Of a stretch of 64,000 nucleotides of DNA, positions 24,709 through 35,761 are shown piece by piece (positions within the stretch are counted from its first letter, which is position 1; each line of letters opens with the position of its first letter). Both the position numbers and the translations under genes were made by a program. The notes beneath the pieces are model-generated. The model was not told where the DNA came from and did no database searches. It worked only from the letters and a program-made list of their open reading frames with translations. The DNA is taken from the NCBI RefSeq assembly GCF_015319355.1, contig NZ_JADILU010000002.1:620001-684000 (forward strand), written 5' to 3'. This DNA comes from Psychroserpens luteus (GTDB lineage: Bacteria > Bacteroidota > Bacteroidia > Flavobacteriales > Flavobacteriaceae).

Positions 24709-27438
24709 ATGAAAACACGTCTTTTTGTTTTAGTATTATGTATCTGTTCTATACAGATGTTCCACTCTCAAGAAGATGATGGTGTGGTGTCTTTGAACCT
24801 ACCTGTTAGAAACTCATTGACATTTAATCGCTATGCTATTAATCCAACATTCAGTTTTGTTAGAGAACAAACTAAATACATTAGTATTTTTAATAAACGA
24901 GAATGGGTTCAATTTGAAAATGCACCACTCACCTATTTAGCAAGTTATTCTGGTAGATTTGGAGAAAATATTGGCGCAGGAATTGGAGTGTTTCAACAAA
25001 ACTATGGTGTTTTAACCACTTTTGGAGGAACTTTAAACTTTGCATACAACGCACAATTAGCTAGAGATAGTAACTTAACATTTGGTTTAAATATTGGTGC
25101 TTATAAAAGTGGTGTAAATACAGGAAATGTCATCACAAATTTTGATGATCCATCATTACAAAACGTTCCAGAAAATTTATTACTAACGATCAATCCAGGA
25201 ATTAATTATGGGACTGGATTTTTAGATTTTGGAGTATCTATCAACAATTTAGCTTTATACAATTTTGAGTCGTCTACACTTATTGAGGATAATCCGCAAC
25301 AAAGTATTCAAGCGCATTTCATGTATACTGGTTATATGATGAGAAGTCGTGGTTTTTTTGATGAAAGCAAGTTTACAGGTTTGATTAAATCAGAATTCCA
25401 AAAAGAAGAAACCATTCTATCTGCAATTGCGATGCTTACAGTTCCTAAAGGGATTTGGGCACAAGCAGGTTATAACACACGTTATGGTATTTCTGGTGGA
25501 ATAGGAATCAATATCACATCACAAATCGCATTAGAGTATAATTACGAAAAAGCTATTGGTGATTTATCAACTTTTGGTAATTCTCATGATTTCACATTGG
25601 CTTACAGATTTAAAAGTAACGATAGATACGATTATAGTAGTGGTGACGAGGTTGGCGGATTGCTGATTTCCGACGATAAGAAAAAACCTAAGATTGCTAA
25701 AGTAACTAAACCTAAAAAAGAAGTTGTTACAAATGTTCCTTCGGAAAAAGATACTGCTGCACAATTGGCTGCTGAAGAAAAAGCTAAAGCAGACAAAGAA
25801 GCTGAAACAACATTATTGGCAGAACAAGAAGCAAAAGAAGTAGCAGAAACACAAGCAGATGCTCAAGCTAAACTTATAGCAGAGCAAAAAGCTAAAGCAC
25901 AAGCTGATGCTCAAGCTAAACTCGTAGCAGAACAAAAAGCAAAAGCACAAGCTGATGCTCAAGCTAAATTGTTAGCAGAGCAAAAAGCTAAAGAACAAGC
26001 AGACGCTCAAGCTAAACTATTAGCAGAGCAAAAAGCTAAAGAAGAAGCTGATGCTCAAGCTAAACTCGTAGCAGAACAAAATGCTAAAGAACAAGCTGAT
26101 GCTCAAGCTAAACTCGTAGCAGAGCAAAAAGCTAAAGAACAAGCAGATGCTCAAGCTAAATTGTTAGCAGAACAAAAAGCTAAAGAACAAGCAGATGCTC
26201 AAGCTAAATTGTTAGCAGAACAAAATGCTAAAGCACAAGCAGACGCTCAAGCTAAATCATTAGCAGAACAAAAAGTTAAAGAACAAACCGATGCTCAAGC
26301 TAAACTATTAGCAGAACAAAAAGCTAAAGAAGAAGCAGATGCTCAAGCTAAATTAGTAGCAGAACAAAATGCTAAGGAAGAAGCAGATGCTCAAGCTATA
26401 TTGTTAGCAGAACAAAAAGCTAAAGAACAAGCTGATGCTCAAGCTAAACTATTAGCAGAGCAAAAAGCTAAAGAACAAGCAGACGCTCAAGCTAAATTAG
26501 TAGCAGAGCAAAATGCTGAAGAAGAAATTGATACTCAAGCTAAAGAAGAACTAATTTCAAATGCTCAAGATGATATTAGCAAAGCTATGTACGAGATTAG
26601 TCAGGATGCAGAAGAATCAAAAATGGCTCAATCTAAATTGTTACAAGATTTTGATGCTATTATAGAAATTAAAAATGAAGATCTTAAAGATTTAAAAGAA
26701 GAAAATGATCTAAGTGATAAAGGAATTACTGTTGGTCCTAAACCTTTTAAAAGTATTACAGAAGAAAACAAAAAACTAGAAGCTATAAAATCACAGTTAG
26801 ATGATGTGATCAACAATAGAAATGAAAAAATTAAAGAACTAAAAGCGTTATACAACGATAAGTTTGAAGCAGACACTATTACTAATGACGAGGTTTATAT
26901 TTATTATCAAAAAGCATTAAAACGTTTAGAATCTGAACAATTAAAAGCAACTCAAGCAAAATCAAATTTAGAAGCTCGATTAGCAGAAATAAAAGTTGCT
27001 ACAGAATTTGAAAGAAGACGTCGAATTAAAAAAGCTGCTTTTGATAATGAAGAAGAACGTTATTCTCAAGATAGAGCAACGTTGCAAAACATTAAACAAA
27101 AAACAACTTTGACCAATACACCAATTACAGCTGAAGATTTTGATTTTGGTGAAGAACAAAGTGGTAACATTCAAATTTTAGAGAATGTTCAAAATGTAGA
27201 CAACGGATATTACTTAGTGCTTGCAGTGCATTCCGATATTAGTAAAAGAAATGACTTTGTAACGAAAGTGATTGCTTCAGGACGTTCAGATGTTGATTTC
27301 TTTTATGATATCAATACCAGTAAATATTATATCTATTATGATAAATATGAAAGTATTGAACAAGCAAATCAAGCATTAGAATCAAAAGGTAATCGACCAT
27401 ATAATCAAAAACTATCTCTAGTAAAAATAGAGAATTAA
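24709..27438 (+). CDS. PorP/SprF outer-membrane protein fused to coiled-coil repeats and SPOR-like end
   Basis: Protein of 909 residues in three parts. Residues 1-310 are a signal peptide and PorP/SprF beta-barrel (LPVRNSLTFNRYAINPTFS to ALEYNYEKAIGDLSTFG). Residues about 345-620 are charged helix with fourteen 16-residue repeats of the ADAQAKLLAEQKAKEQ type (DNA 25855-26526), then more predicted coiled coil to about 820. The last about 85 residues (NGYYLVLAVHSD to LSLVKIEN) resemble a SPOR domain, known to bind peptidoglycan. PorP/SprF proteins work with type B T9SS cargo, here the gene just upstream. The fusion suggests a barrel tied through a long periplasmic rod to the cell wall. Confidence 0.82.
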   Translation: MKTRLFVLVLCICSIQMFHSQEDDGVVSLNLPVRNSLTFNRYAINPTFSFVREQTKYISIFNKREWVQFENAPLTYLASYSGRFGENIGAGIGVFQQNYGVLTTFGGTLNFAYNAQLARDSNLTFGLNIGAYKSGVNTGNVITNFDDPSLQNVPENLLLTINPGINYGTGFLDFGVSINNLALYNFESSTLIEDNPQQSIQAHFMYTGYMMRSRGFFDESKFTGLIKSEFQKEETILSAIAMLTVPKGIWAQAGYNTRYGISGGIGINITSQIALEYNYEKAIGDLSTFGNSHDFTLAYRFKSNDRYDYSSGDEVGGLLISDDKKKPKIAKVTKPKKEVVTNVPSEKDTAAQLAAEEKAKADKEAETTLLAEQEAKEVAETQADAQAKLIAEQKAKAQADAQAKLVAEQKAKAQADAQAKLLAEQKAKEQADAQAKLLAEQKAKEEADAQAKLVAEQNAKEQADAQAKLVAEQKAKEQADAQAKLLAEQKAKEQADAQAKLLAEQNAKAQADAQAKSLAEQKVKEQTDAQAKLLAEQKAKEEADAQAKLVAEQNAKEEADAQAILLAEQKAKEQADAQAKLLAEQKAKEQADAQAKLVAEQNAEEEIDTQAKEELISNAQDDISKAMYEISQDAEESKMAQSKLLQDFDAIIEIKNEDLKDLKEENDLSDKGITVGPKPFKSITEENKKLEAIKSQLDDVINNRNEKIKELKALYNDKFEADTITNDEVYIYYQKALKRLESEQLKATQAKSNLEARLAEIKVATEFERRRRIKKAAFDNEEERYSQDRATLQNIKQKTTLTNTPITAEDFDFGEEQSGNIQILENVQNVDNGYYLVLAVHSDISKRNDFVTKVIASGRSDVDFFYDINTSKYYIYYDKYESIEQANQALESKGNRPYNQKLSLVKIEN
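25855..26526 (+). repeat. Coding minisatellite, 14 units of 48 bp
   Basis: Fourteen perfect-length 48-bp units encode 16-residue blocks (A/T-D-A-Q-A-x-x-x-A-E-Q-x-x-x-x-E/Q). Variation is limited to a few positions (LL, LV, LI; K or N; EQ, EE, AQ). A partial fifteenth unit (IDTQAKEE) follows. A 16-residue period in a charged helix indicates coiled coil. Such arrays can change in copy number by slippage or recombination without shifting the frame. Confidence 0.92.
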
Positions 27439-27513
27439 TATAACAATAATAAGGCCCTATTTCTTAGTTAACGCTGCCCTTGTTGACTTCGGAATAATAA
27501 AAATTTAAACACC

Positions 27514-30500
27514 ATGAAAAAACCTACTTTTTCAAGATTATTAATCATTGTTTCACTACTACTGATTGGCCTGCAATCTTATGCCCAAAATTATGAACCT
27601 TTTGCTCCTCGATTTAATGAAGACCTTAAAGGTGATATTGTTTTAATTGGTAATAATATTCTTGGGCCAAACAATAATGCTTTTAATAACAATTCAGTAT
27701 ACAATCACAATGTTGATATGCAATATATTGATATTGATGGAGATGGTTCTACGTTTAGTTCATCAAGTGCAGACTTAGATATTCCTAATCCAAATTGTTA
27801 CAGAATTATTTATGCAGGTTTATATTGGGGAGCAGTTAATCCTGGTGCCGAAACAATAACAGATGTAAAATTAAAAGGACCTTCTGGAGGATATAACGAT
27901 ATTACGGGAACAATTATTTATGATGCAAACGGAAACACAGTAGATGGAGGTGATAGTTTTTCATATGCATGTTTTGCAGATGTCACTGCTATAGTCACAA
28001 GTTTTGGTTCTGGAGCAGATTTAGGAACCTATACCGTTGCTAATGTTTCATCTGATGTTGGTGAAACTTCAAATTTTTCACCATATAATGGAACCGGACA
28101 ATCTGCTGGTTGGTCATTATTTATCGTATATGAAGATCCAACACTTCCAGGTAAATCAATTACGAGTTTTGATGGTTTTAGTGCCATTAGTGTTGCTGGA
28201 GGTAACACACAACTAGATATACCTGTTGATGGATATAGAACAGTGCCTGCTCCTGCTCCTGTAAGAGCTAATTTTGCATTTGCAACGCTTGAAGGTGATA
28301 GTCCAATTTTAGGAGATCGTTTACGTTTAAATGGTGTTAGTTTATCTACTGTAGATCGTCCAGTGAGTAACTTTTTTAATAGTTCTGTAACGCAATTAAA
28401 TGCAACTCCTGTAAACAGTAGAGTACCAAATAGTACAAATACCTTAGGGTTTGATACAGGAGTAATGGCAATTCCAAATCCAGGAAATGCTGTGATTGCA
28501 AATGATGCAACTTCAGGAACTATTAGATTAGAAACAAGTGGAGATACTTATTTCCCATACTTCTTTGCTTTTGCTGTAGATATTATAGAGCCTAATATTG
28601 TACTTACTAAAATTGTTGAAGATGATGCAGGTAATGATATTGGCGGACAAACAGTTGGTCTAGGTTCTTCACTAAATTATGTGATTGGCTTTCAAAATAC
28701 AGGAAATGATAATGCTACTAGTTTTCAAATTAGAGATATTCTTCCAGTAAATATTATTTATAACCATCCAACAGATTTAGTACTTCCTCCTGGTGTTACA
28801 GTAAGTAGTTATAATCCTGCTACACGTGAACTTATTTTAAGTATTGATGATTCTCTTGTTGAAGAGAATGATCCTGTTTATGAAATACGTATTGAAGTAC
28901 AAGTCGTTGATGAATGTAATCAACTTGCAGATGCGTGTTCTAATATCATCAATAATCAAGCATACGCTACCTATAACGGATTTTATAATCCTACATTTCA
29001 AATTACAGATGACCCAAGTATAAATAGTAATACAGGTTGTTTATTGTCTCCTCAAGCCACTAATTTTTTAGCAGACCTTGATTGTCAATTTTCAGAAAAC
29101 CTTATTCTTTGTGGTAATAGTTTAGATTTAACTGCTGCAAATGGTTATGATTCATATTCATGGTCAACAAGTTCTACAGGAACTCCAGTAATTGGTACTT
29201 CACAAACAATTACGGTTACAGAAACAGGTACATATTACTCTTATAATACTGCGGTCGCTCCTTGTCAATCTATAGTGCAAGAATATGTTGTAAATTTCTT
29301 TGGAGGTGATTTAGAAAACCCAGTGATTCCTTTTGCAGACGAAGTCGTTACCTGTCCTAATGATGGTAAGTTACTACCAAATATATTTTTGTGTGGTGCT
29401 AATGATTCTAGAGATATTCAAACCAATATTTCTGGAGCTTCATCAATAATTTGGGAGAAATTAGATGAGTCTAGTTGTGATGCAGTTTCAAATCCAGATT
29501 GTGCTAATGAAGATGACACATGTACTTGGAACGAAGTTGCAAATGGACCAAATTTTTTAGCAAATATAGCTGGTCAATTTAGACTAACGATTAATTATAC
29601 AGGTGGATGTTTTGTACAATTTTATTTCAATGTGTATCAAAACGTATTAAATCCAACTGTGATTGCTACAGATATTATTTGTACAACATTAGGAAGTATT
29701 ACAGTTTTAGATGTGCCATCTGGTTATGAGTACAGTTTAGATAATATAACGTACCAACCAAGTAATGTGTTTTCTATTGCTACTGCTGGAACATATACTG
29801 TTTATGTAAGACAAATTGGTGTTCCAACAAATCCATGTGTATTTAGTGTACAAGAAGTTCAAATTAGAGATCGAGATTTCACAGTTTCAACAACCATATT
29901 ACAACCTTTATGTCATGGTGACAAAGGAAGTATTCAATTGGCTGCAAATGATGTCGATCCGCAATATTCATATACATTAAGTGAAAGTGGAACTTTAGTA
30001 AACAGCGTTGGACCAATTTTAGAAAACACTTACATATTCGAAAATCTTAATCCAGGAACTTACACAGCAACGGTAGAAACTGAAAATGGCTGCTTTTATT
30101 CCGAAGAAGTTATAATTATTGAACCACCATTATTAACGGTTACTGCTGCAATTACAGTTCCATTGTCATGTGAAGAAGGTGAGATTACAGTATATCCTGT
30201 TGGAGGAACACCTCCTTACTTCTATTTTGTAAATGGATCTGCCGATTTTCAAACTATACCAGAAATTGTTGTAACAACAGCTGGAGTTTATGATATTTTG
30301 GTTGTAGATTCTAATAACTGTAGTGCAGAAACAACAATAACTATTGAAGCTACAGATCAACCAGAATTCACTATTGATACCACAGATATTGCTTGTGGTG
30401 GATCTGGAGATACAGGAACAATTACAATTAATGTCACAGCAACTAATGGAAATAATTTATCATATAGTATTGATGGCGGAATAACCTTTACTAACTCTCC

Positions 30501-33500
30501 AGTATTTACAGGTCTTACAGAAGGAGATTATGAAGTGATAGTAGGATATTCTTTAGGTGCATCAGTATGTGAAACTACTCCACAAACCGTAAGTATTACA
30601 GCTAATACTGCTATTTCTGGAACTGCAGAATTAACTGCACCATTTACATGTACTACTAACGGAACAATAACCGTAACAACAGTTACAGGTGGAGATACTC
30701 CATATGCTTATAGTATTGATGGTGTTAATTTTCAATCTAGTAATGAGTTTACAGGATTAACAGCTGGAACGTACACAATCACGATTCAAGATGCTAATGA
30801 TTGTACAGCAATCACTAATGACATAACAATACAAGCATTAAATCCTCCAACAGATTTAGAGTTTGACATAGCACCAGTAACTTGTCCAACAAATACAACA
30901 ACAATAACCATTACAAATACAGTTGGTGGTACAGGTACATTAGAATATCAAATCATAGCACCTACTGCAAGTGCTACAGCATATCAAACTTCAACTGCTT
31001 TTTCAGGTTTAGAACCTGGAACATATACATTTCAAGTTAGAGATGAAAATGATTGTGTTTATAACGAATCGATTACAGTTGCTCCAATACCAACACCAAC
31101 AGTCAATGTGGTTTTAACCTCTGGATTAGATTGTACAGCAACTCCTAATGCCATTATTACAGGTAACATCACAGGAACTGCTCCATTTACATATGCGGTT
31201 TCGATTGATGGAAGTGGATATACAAACTTAGGAGCTACAGGAACACCGTTTACATATGCAACATCTACAGCTGGAACATACCAATTTCAAATTACAGATG
31301 CTAATGGTTGTATTGCTGAGTCAAGCGTCATTACTGTTAACCCAATATCACCTCCAGCTTTGAGTTTGGTCGTTGAATCACAACCAATATTGTGTAATGG
31401 AGACGAAAATGGAGCCATAGAAATTACTATTGATGATACAGTTGGAACACCTCCTTTTGTCATCAATGTAAATAATGATACAACAAGTACAGATTACGGT
31501 ACACAAACCTCTGGATTAACAGCAGGAACATATACCGTTACGATTACTGATGCAAATCTTTGTTCTTCTTCGGAAATTGTAACCATCAACCAACCAGATG
31601 CCATTGTATTAGATTTTGATACGGTTGATATTACGTGTACAAGTGGAGGAGTTTCACAAGGATCTGTAATTATTAACTCAGTAACTGGTGGAACAGCACC
31701 TTATAATTATTTTGTAACTGGATCTAATGGTTACTCAAATTCTGAATTAAATAATACAGGATCAACATCTGTTAGTTTTGATGTGGTTGATTTTGGTTTA
31801 TATGAAATTAATGTGGTTGATGCCAATGGATGTTCAATCTTAACTCAAGATGTTTTGGTTGCCTCACCTCCTACCGATTTAGATATTGATATCACTGCAT
31901 CTGTTGATTGTACAACTGGTGGTGAAGCACTTGTAAGTATTGGTTCTTCGTTGAGTAGTGCAGGACCATTCTACTTCGCTATTTATGAAGGACCAACTAC
32001 AGTATATCCTGCTGGAACTTGGTTAGCAGAAGACACAGCTGGAAGTCAGTCGGCAACATTTACAGGTTTAATACCTGGAGTCACTTATACGTTTATTGTT
32101 TATGATGCCTCTACACTTTGTAGCTATTATGAACCTGCAACTGCTCCAATACCAACAAACTCAACACTTACGCTTAGTGCTGTAAGTTCAAATAATATTA
32201 CGTGTACTGGAAGTGATGACGGTAATGTATCATTTGCAATCAATAGTGTATATGGTACTGATGTGAATGTTGATTATGAAATATTTGATTCTTTATCATT
32301 AATATCAACAGGAATTACAGGATCTGGAACAGTACCAGCAAATGGAAACGTAACAGTTACAGATTTAGGTCCTTTACCTTTTGGAAACTACTTTGTGAAT
32401 ATTAGTGAAACTTCAGGTTCAAATTCAGGATGTGGTGTGGTGACAATACCTTTTAATATTACAGAATCTGCTTTCCTTTTAGAATTACAGGCTTCTGTAG
32501 ATCAAAATGCAAATTGTAATTTAAACTCAGGAGTGATTAGTGCTATTGCTCAAAATGGTACTGCACCTTATCAATATCAAATTACAACAACTGTAGCTTC
32601 TCCTTTGGATACAGATCCAAATTGGTCATCTACTAGTGTTTTCAATAGAGATGCTGGAAACTATTATGTTCACGTTATTGATGCTTATGGTTGTATTGTT
32701 ACAAGTCCTGTGGTAGTTTTACCAATGGAAGTTGTACCTAATATTTCCGCAGTAATAAATGATTCATGTACAGTAAATGAAGGTGGATTTCAAATAGATG
32801 TTACTTTAGACACACCAGGAATTGCGCCTTATAGTTTTAGTATTGATGGAGGAGCATTTCAAACACAAGCAACACCATTTACAATTTCAAACTTATATTC
32901 TGGAACACATACAGTAGAAATTCAAGATGCAAACGGTTGTGGAAATATAGTAAATGTTGAGATTTTAGCTCCTATTGAAATAACTCCTACAATTGATACG
33001 TTAGCAACCTGTAACGATGATGATGGTCAAATAACAGTAAGTAGTATTGGTGGATCTGGAATGTTTACATATAGCATTAGTCCTAATCCAGCATCTATTA
33101 CTGAAACAGGTGGTGTGTTTTCTGGAGTACCTTCAGGAATTTATACCATTACAATTACAGATACAGTGACATTATGTACAGAAGAAGTTACAGTGTCATT
33201 GCAAGAAGCAATACCTCCAACATTTACTACTAATTCAACAACAGTAACGTGTTTTGGAGATAATTCTGGATCATTTGAAATCAATGTGAATGGATATTCT
33301 GGTACTTATAATTATGAAGTTTTTGATACAGGAGGAACATCTGTTTTTGGAGTTGTTAACGCAAACACATCTACAAATCCAACTGTAGTAACAGGAATGA
33401 CAGCTGGAACTTTCACTGTAGTCATTACAGAAACTGAAAGTCCATTTTGTAACGCAACAGAAACAGTTATAATTTCATCACCTTCAGAAGCATTAACTCT

Positions 33501-35730
33501 TATTGCTTCAGAAACATCTAACGTCTCATGTGATAACAGTCAAGGAACAATTGTTGCAATTGCAGATGGTGGTTTTGGAGATTATCAATATGAATTAACA
33601 GGAGATGCAACAGTTGCATTTTCTCCTAACGGAACATTCCCAGATTTAGCTGCAGGTAATTACACTGTAAATGTTATGGATGCTCAGGGTTGCGTAGCTT
33701 CCGTAGATATTACACTTATAGAACCAACTCCTATTGATGCGACTTTTACACCAAGTGCTTCAGTATTGTCTTGTTTTGGAGATCAAAATGGTTCAATTAC
33801 GGTAACGAATGTAACAGGTGGTCAAGGTGTAGAATATATTTACACATTGAATACGACGTCTCCAACGACATCAACTTCTGGACCTCAGTCTTCAAATGTA
33901 TTTACAGATTTAGGAGTAGGAACATATACAATCTCAGTAAGTGATGGAAATGAATGTTTCCTTTTATCTTCGGAAATTGTAATAACCGAACCTACTCCAA
34001 TTACAGCAAGTTTAGTCGTTACAACAACACAAACTTGTGATGTAGAATCTACAGTTACATTGAGTGCTTCTGGTGGAACTGGAACGTATCAATATAGTAG
34101 TGATAGTGCTTTTACAAATGTATTAGGATCATTTACAAACAATACAACATTTTCTGTTCCTGTCGGGACATATCATTATTACGTTAGAGATGCCAATGGT
34201 TGTACTGCTAATGTATCTAATGACATCACTATAGATCCATTATTAGAATTGACAATTAATTTAATGTCTATGGATCCTACAATTAATTGTTCTGGAGATA
34301 ATACAGGATCAATTCTAGCAACTGCTCAAGGTGGATTAGGAAATTATATTTATACGTTAGAAGATAACCTAGGAAATACGATTACAGCAACACAAAATAC
34401 TCCTGGAGTATTTACAGAACTCTTTGCAGGAACTTATGTAGTAAATGTTGTGAGTGGTGATTGTAATACGGTCTCTGCTCCTATTACAATTACAGAACCT
34501 CTTGCTCCATTAACGGTTGATTTTACAGTAAACGATGTAACATGTAGCGGAAATAACGATGGTATGTTAACTATCAATGCTACTGGAGGAACAGGAATTA
34601 TTAAATATGCGATTTCTCCTCAATTAAATCAGTTTTTTGAAACTAACGTCTTTGAAAACCTTGCACCAGATACTTATACAATTATCGTGCAAGATGAATT
34701 AGGATGTTATGAAATCTTTGAGTTTACAATAAACAATCCCGAACAAGTTATTTTAAGTATTGTACCAGATTCTCTATTTGGTGAAACTTGTGAAGGTGAA
34801 AACAATGCAGAGTTTAGTATTGATATTACTGGTGGTTCATTGCCTTACAGTGTGAGTTTAGATAATTATGATGGACCTTATACAACTGGATCTGCAACAC
34901 AAACCGAATTTGATTTTACAAATTTAGGAAGTGGTGATCATGTTGTTTTTGTTCGTGATGCTCAAGGTTGTGAGTCTGAATGGAATATCACTTTCCCAGT
35001 CTCGGTGAGTTTTGATCCAATTATTGAAATTGAATATGCTTGTGAAAATAACACTACTGTTAATACAGTGACAGTTACAGTAAATGGTGATTCTCTAGAT
35101 TTAACAGCATTTGATTATTCACTTGACGGTGGAGATTACCAAATGAGTAATGTATTTAACAATGTTGTTCCAGGAACAGATCATTACATAGAAGTAAGAC
35201 ATACAAATGGTTGTGTGAAAATTACAGAATTATTCAATATTGATGAATATGAACCTTTGTCTCTCATCCTACAAGAAGGTGATGAACCTGGTGAAATTAT
35301 AGCAATTACAACTGGTGGAACTGGAGGTTATCAATATAATTTTAATGGAGAAGATTATGGTGACACAAATGTTTATATAGTTACAGAAGAAGGAACTTAT
35401 ACAATAATTGTTACAGATAGTAGCGGTTGTCAAGCCACTGCAATGATAGAAATTGAATTCTTAGGACCATGTATTCCAAATTGGTTTACACCAGATGGAG
35501 ATAATAACAATGATACTTGGGCTCCAGGTTGTACAGAAGATTATCCTAATCTAACATTCGATATTTTTGATAGATATGGACGTAAAGTAGCAACTTATAG
35601 AGTAGGTGAATTCTGGGATGGTAAATATAATGGTAGAGAGCTTCCTACTGGTGATTACTGGTATGTTGTAAGACCTAACAGCCCATTAATAGAAAAAGAT
35701 TATGTAGGACATTTCACACTCTACAGGTAA
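27514..35730 (+). CDS. Giant SprB-like T9SS surface adhesin
   Basis: Exported protein of 2738 residues. Signal peptide to about residue 25 (SYAQ). An N-terminal adhesin-like region follows (about 30-360), then a DUF11-type domain (about 365-490, LGSSLNYVIGFQNTGND). Next come about 23 repeats of 75-90 residues with a Cys near each start and a closing AGTYTVTITDANGC-type strand (SprB repeat). The end is a type B sorting domain (CIPNWFTPDGDNNNDTWAPG to VGHFTLYR). SprB of Flavobacterium johnsoniae is the gliding adhesin moved on the cell surface; the PorP/SprF gene just downstream matches the sprB-sprF order. Whether this one serves gliding or another surface role is open. Confidence 0.9.
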   Translation: MKKPTFSRLLIIVSLLLIGLQSYAQNYEPFAPRFNEDLKGDIVLIGNNILGPNNNAFNNNSVYNHNVDMQYIDIDGDGSTFSSSSADLDIPNPNCYRIIYAGLYWGAVNPGAETITDVKLKGPSGGYNDITGTIIYDANGNTVDGGDSFSYACFADVTAIVTSFGSGADLGTYTVANVSSDVGETSNFSPYNGTGQSAGWSLFIVYEDPTLPGKSITSFDGFSAISVAGGNTQLDIPVDGYRTVPAPAPVRANFAFATLEGDSPILGDRLRLNGVSLSTVDRPVSNFFNSSVTQLNATPVNSRVPNSTNTLGFDTGVMAIPNPGNAVIANDATSGTIRLETSGDTYFPYFFAFAVDIIEPNIVLTKIVEDDAGNDIGGQTVGLGSSLNYVIGFQNTGNDNATSFQIRDILPVNIIYNHPTDLVLPPGVTVSSYNPATRELILSIDDSLVEENDPVYEIRIEVQVVDECNQLADACSNIINNQAYATYNGFYNPTFQITDDPSINSNTGCLLSPQATNFLADLDCQFSENLILCGNSLDLTAANGYDSYSWSTSSTGTPVIGTSQTITVTETGTYYSYNTAVAPCQSIVQEYVVNFFGGDLENPVIPFADEVVTCPNDGKLLPNIFLCGANDSRDIQTNISGASSIIWEKLDESSCDAVSNPDCANEDDTCTWNEVANGPNFLANIAGQFRLTINYTGGCFVQFYFNVYQNVLNPTVIATDIICTTLGSITVLDVPSGYEYSLDNITYQPSNVFSIATAGTYTVYVRQIGVPTNPCVFSVQEVQIRDRDFTVSTTILQPLCHGDKGSIQLAANDVDPQYSYTLSESGTLVNSVGPILENTYIFENLNPGTYTATVETENGCFYSEEVIIIEPPLLTVTAAITVPLSCEEGEITVYPVGGTPPYFYFVNGSADFQTIPEIVVTTAGVYDILVVDSNNCSAETTITIEATDQPEFTIDTTDIACGGSGDTGTITINVTATNGNNLSYSIDGGITFTNSPVFTGLTEGDYEVIVGYSLGASVCETTPQTVSITANTAISGTAELTAPFTCTTNGTITVTTVTGGDTPYAYSIDGVNFQSSNEFTGLTAGTYTITIQDANDCTAITNDITIQALNPPTDLEFDIAPVTCPTNTTTITITNTVGGTGTLEYQIIAPTASATAYQTSTAFSGLEPGTYTFQVRDENDCVYNESITVAPIPTPTVNVVLTSGLDCTATPNAIITGNITGTAPFTYAVSIDGSGYTNLGATGTPFTYATSTAGTYQFQITDANGCIAESSVITVNPISPPALSLVVESQPILCNGDENGAIEITIDDTVGTPPFVINVNNDTTSTDYGTQTSGLTAGTYTVTITDANLCSSSEIVTINQPDAIVLDFDTVDITCTSGGVSQGSVIINSVTGGTAPYNYFVTGSNGYSNSELNNTGSTSVSFDVVDFGLYEINVVDANGCSILTQDVLVASPPTDLDIDITASVDCTTGGEALVSIGSSLSSAGPFYFAIYEGPTTVYPAGTWLAEDTAGSQSATFTGLIPGVTYTFIVYDASTLCSYYEPATAPIPTNSTLTLSAVSSNNITCTGSDDGNVSFAINSVYGTDVNVDYEIFDSLSLISTGITGSGTVPANGNVTVTDLGPLPFGNYFVNISETSGSNSGCGVVTIPFNITESAFLLELQASVDQNANCNLNSGVISAIAQNGTAPYQYQITTTVASPLDTDPNWSSTSVFNRDAGNYYVHVIDAYGCIVTSPVVVLPMEVVPNISAVINDSCTVNEGGFQIDVTLDTPGIAPYSFSIDGGAFQTQATPFTISNLYSGTHTVEIQDANGCGNIVNVEILAPIEITPTIDTLATCNDDDGQITVSSIGGSGMFTYSISPNPASITETGGVFSGVPSGIYTITITDTVTLCTEEVTVSLQEAIPPTFTTNSTTVTCFGDNSGSFEINVNGYSGTYNYEVFDTGGTSVFGVVNANTSTNPTVVTGMTAGTFTVVITETESPFCNATETVIISSPSEALTLIASETSNVSCDNSQGTIVAIADGGFGDYQYELTGDATVAFSPNGTFPDLAAGNYTVNVMDAQGCVASVDITLIEPTPIDATFTPSASVLSCFGDQNGSITVTNVTGGQGVEYIYTLNTTSPTTSTSGPQSSNVFTDLGVGTYTISVSDGNECFLLSSEIVITEPTPITASLVVTTTQTCDVESTVTLSASGGTGTYQYSSDSAFTNVLGSFTNNTTFSVPVGTYHYYVRDANGCTANVSNDITIDPLLELTINLMSMDPTINCSGDNTGSILATAQGGLGNYIYTLEDNLGNTITATQNTPGVFTELFAGTYVVNVVSGDCNTVSAPITITEPLAPLTVDFTVNDVTCSGNNDGMLTINATGGTGIIKYAISPQLNQFFETNVFENLAPDTYTIIVQDELGCYEIFEFTINNPEQVILSIVPDSLFGETCEGENNAEFSIDITGGSLPYSVSLDNYDGPYTTGSATQTEFDFTNLGSGDHVVFVRDAQGCESEWNITFPVSVSFDPIIEIEYACENNTTVNTVTVTVNGDSLDLTAFDYSLDGGDYQMSNVFNNVVPGTDHYIEVRHTNGCVKITELFNIDEYEPLSLILQEGDEPGEIIAITTGGTGGYQYNFNGEDYGDTNVYIVTEEGTYTIIVTDSSGCQATAMIEIEFLGPCIPNWFTPDGDNNNDTWAPGCTEDYPNLTFDIFDRYGRKVATYRVGEFWDGKYNGRELPTGDYWYVVRPNSPLIEKDYVGHFTLYR

Positions 35731-35761
35731 TAAAAACCCTCAAATTAAAACCAAGATTCAA

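Noticed and set aside
25855-26526. Regular 48-bp repeats that could look like a CRISPR array
   Set aside because: The repeats run without spacers, are fully coding in one frame (16-residue units) and no cas genes are near.
30166-30360. Antisense frames inside the giant adhesin, and similar frames inside other genes
   Set aside because: They overlap well-supported genes, lack any motif and are explained by codon bias of the real gene.
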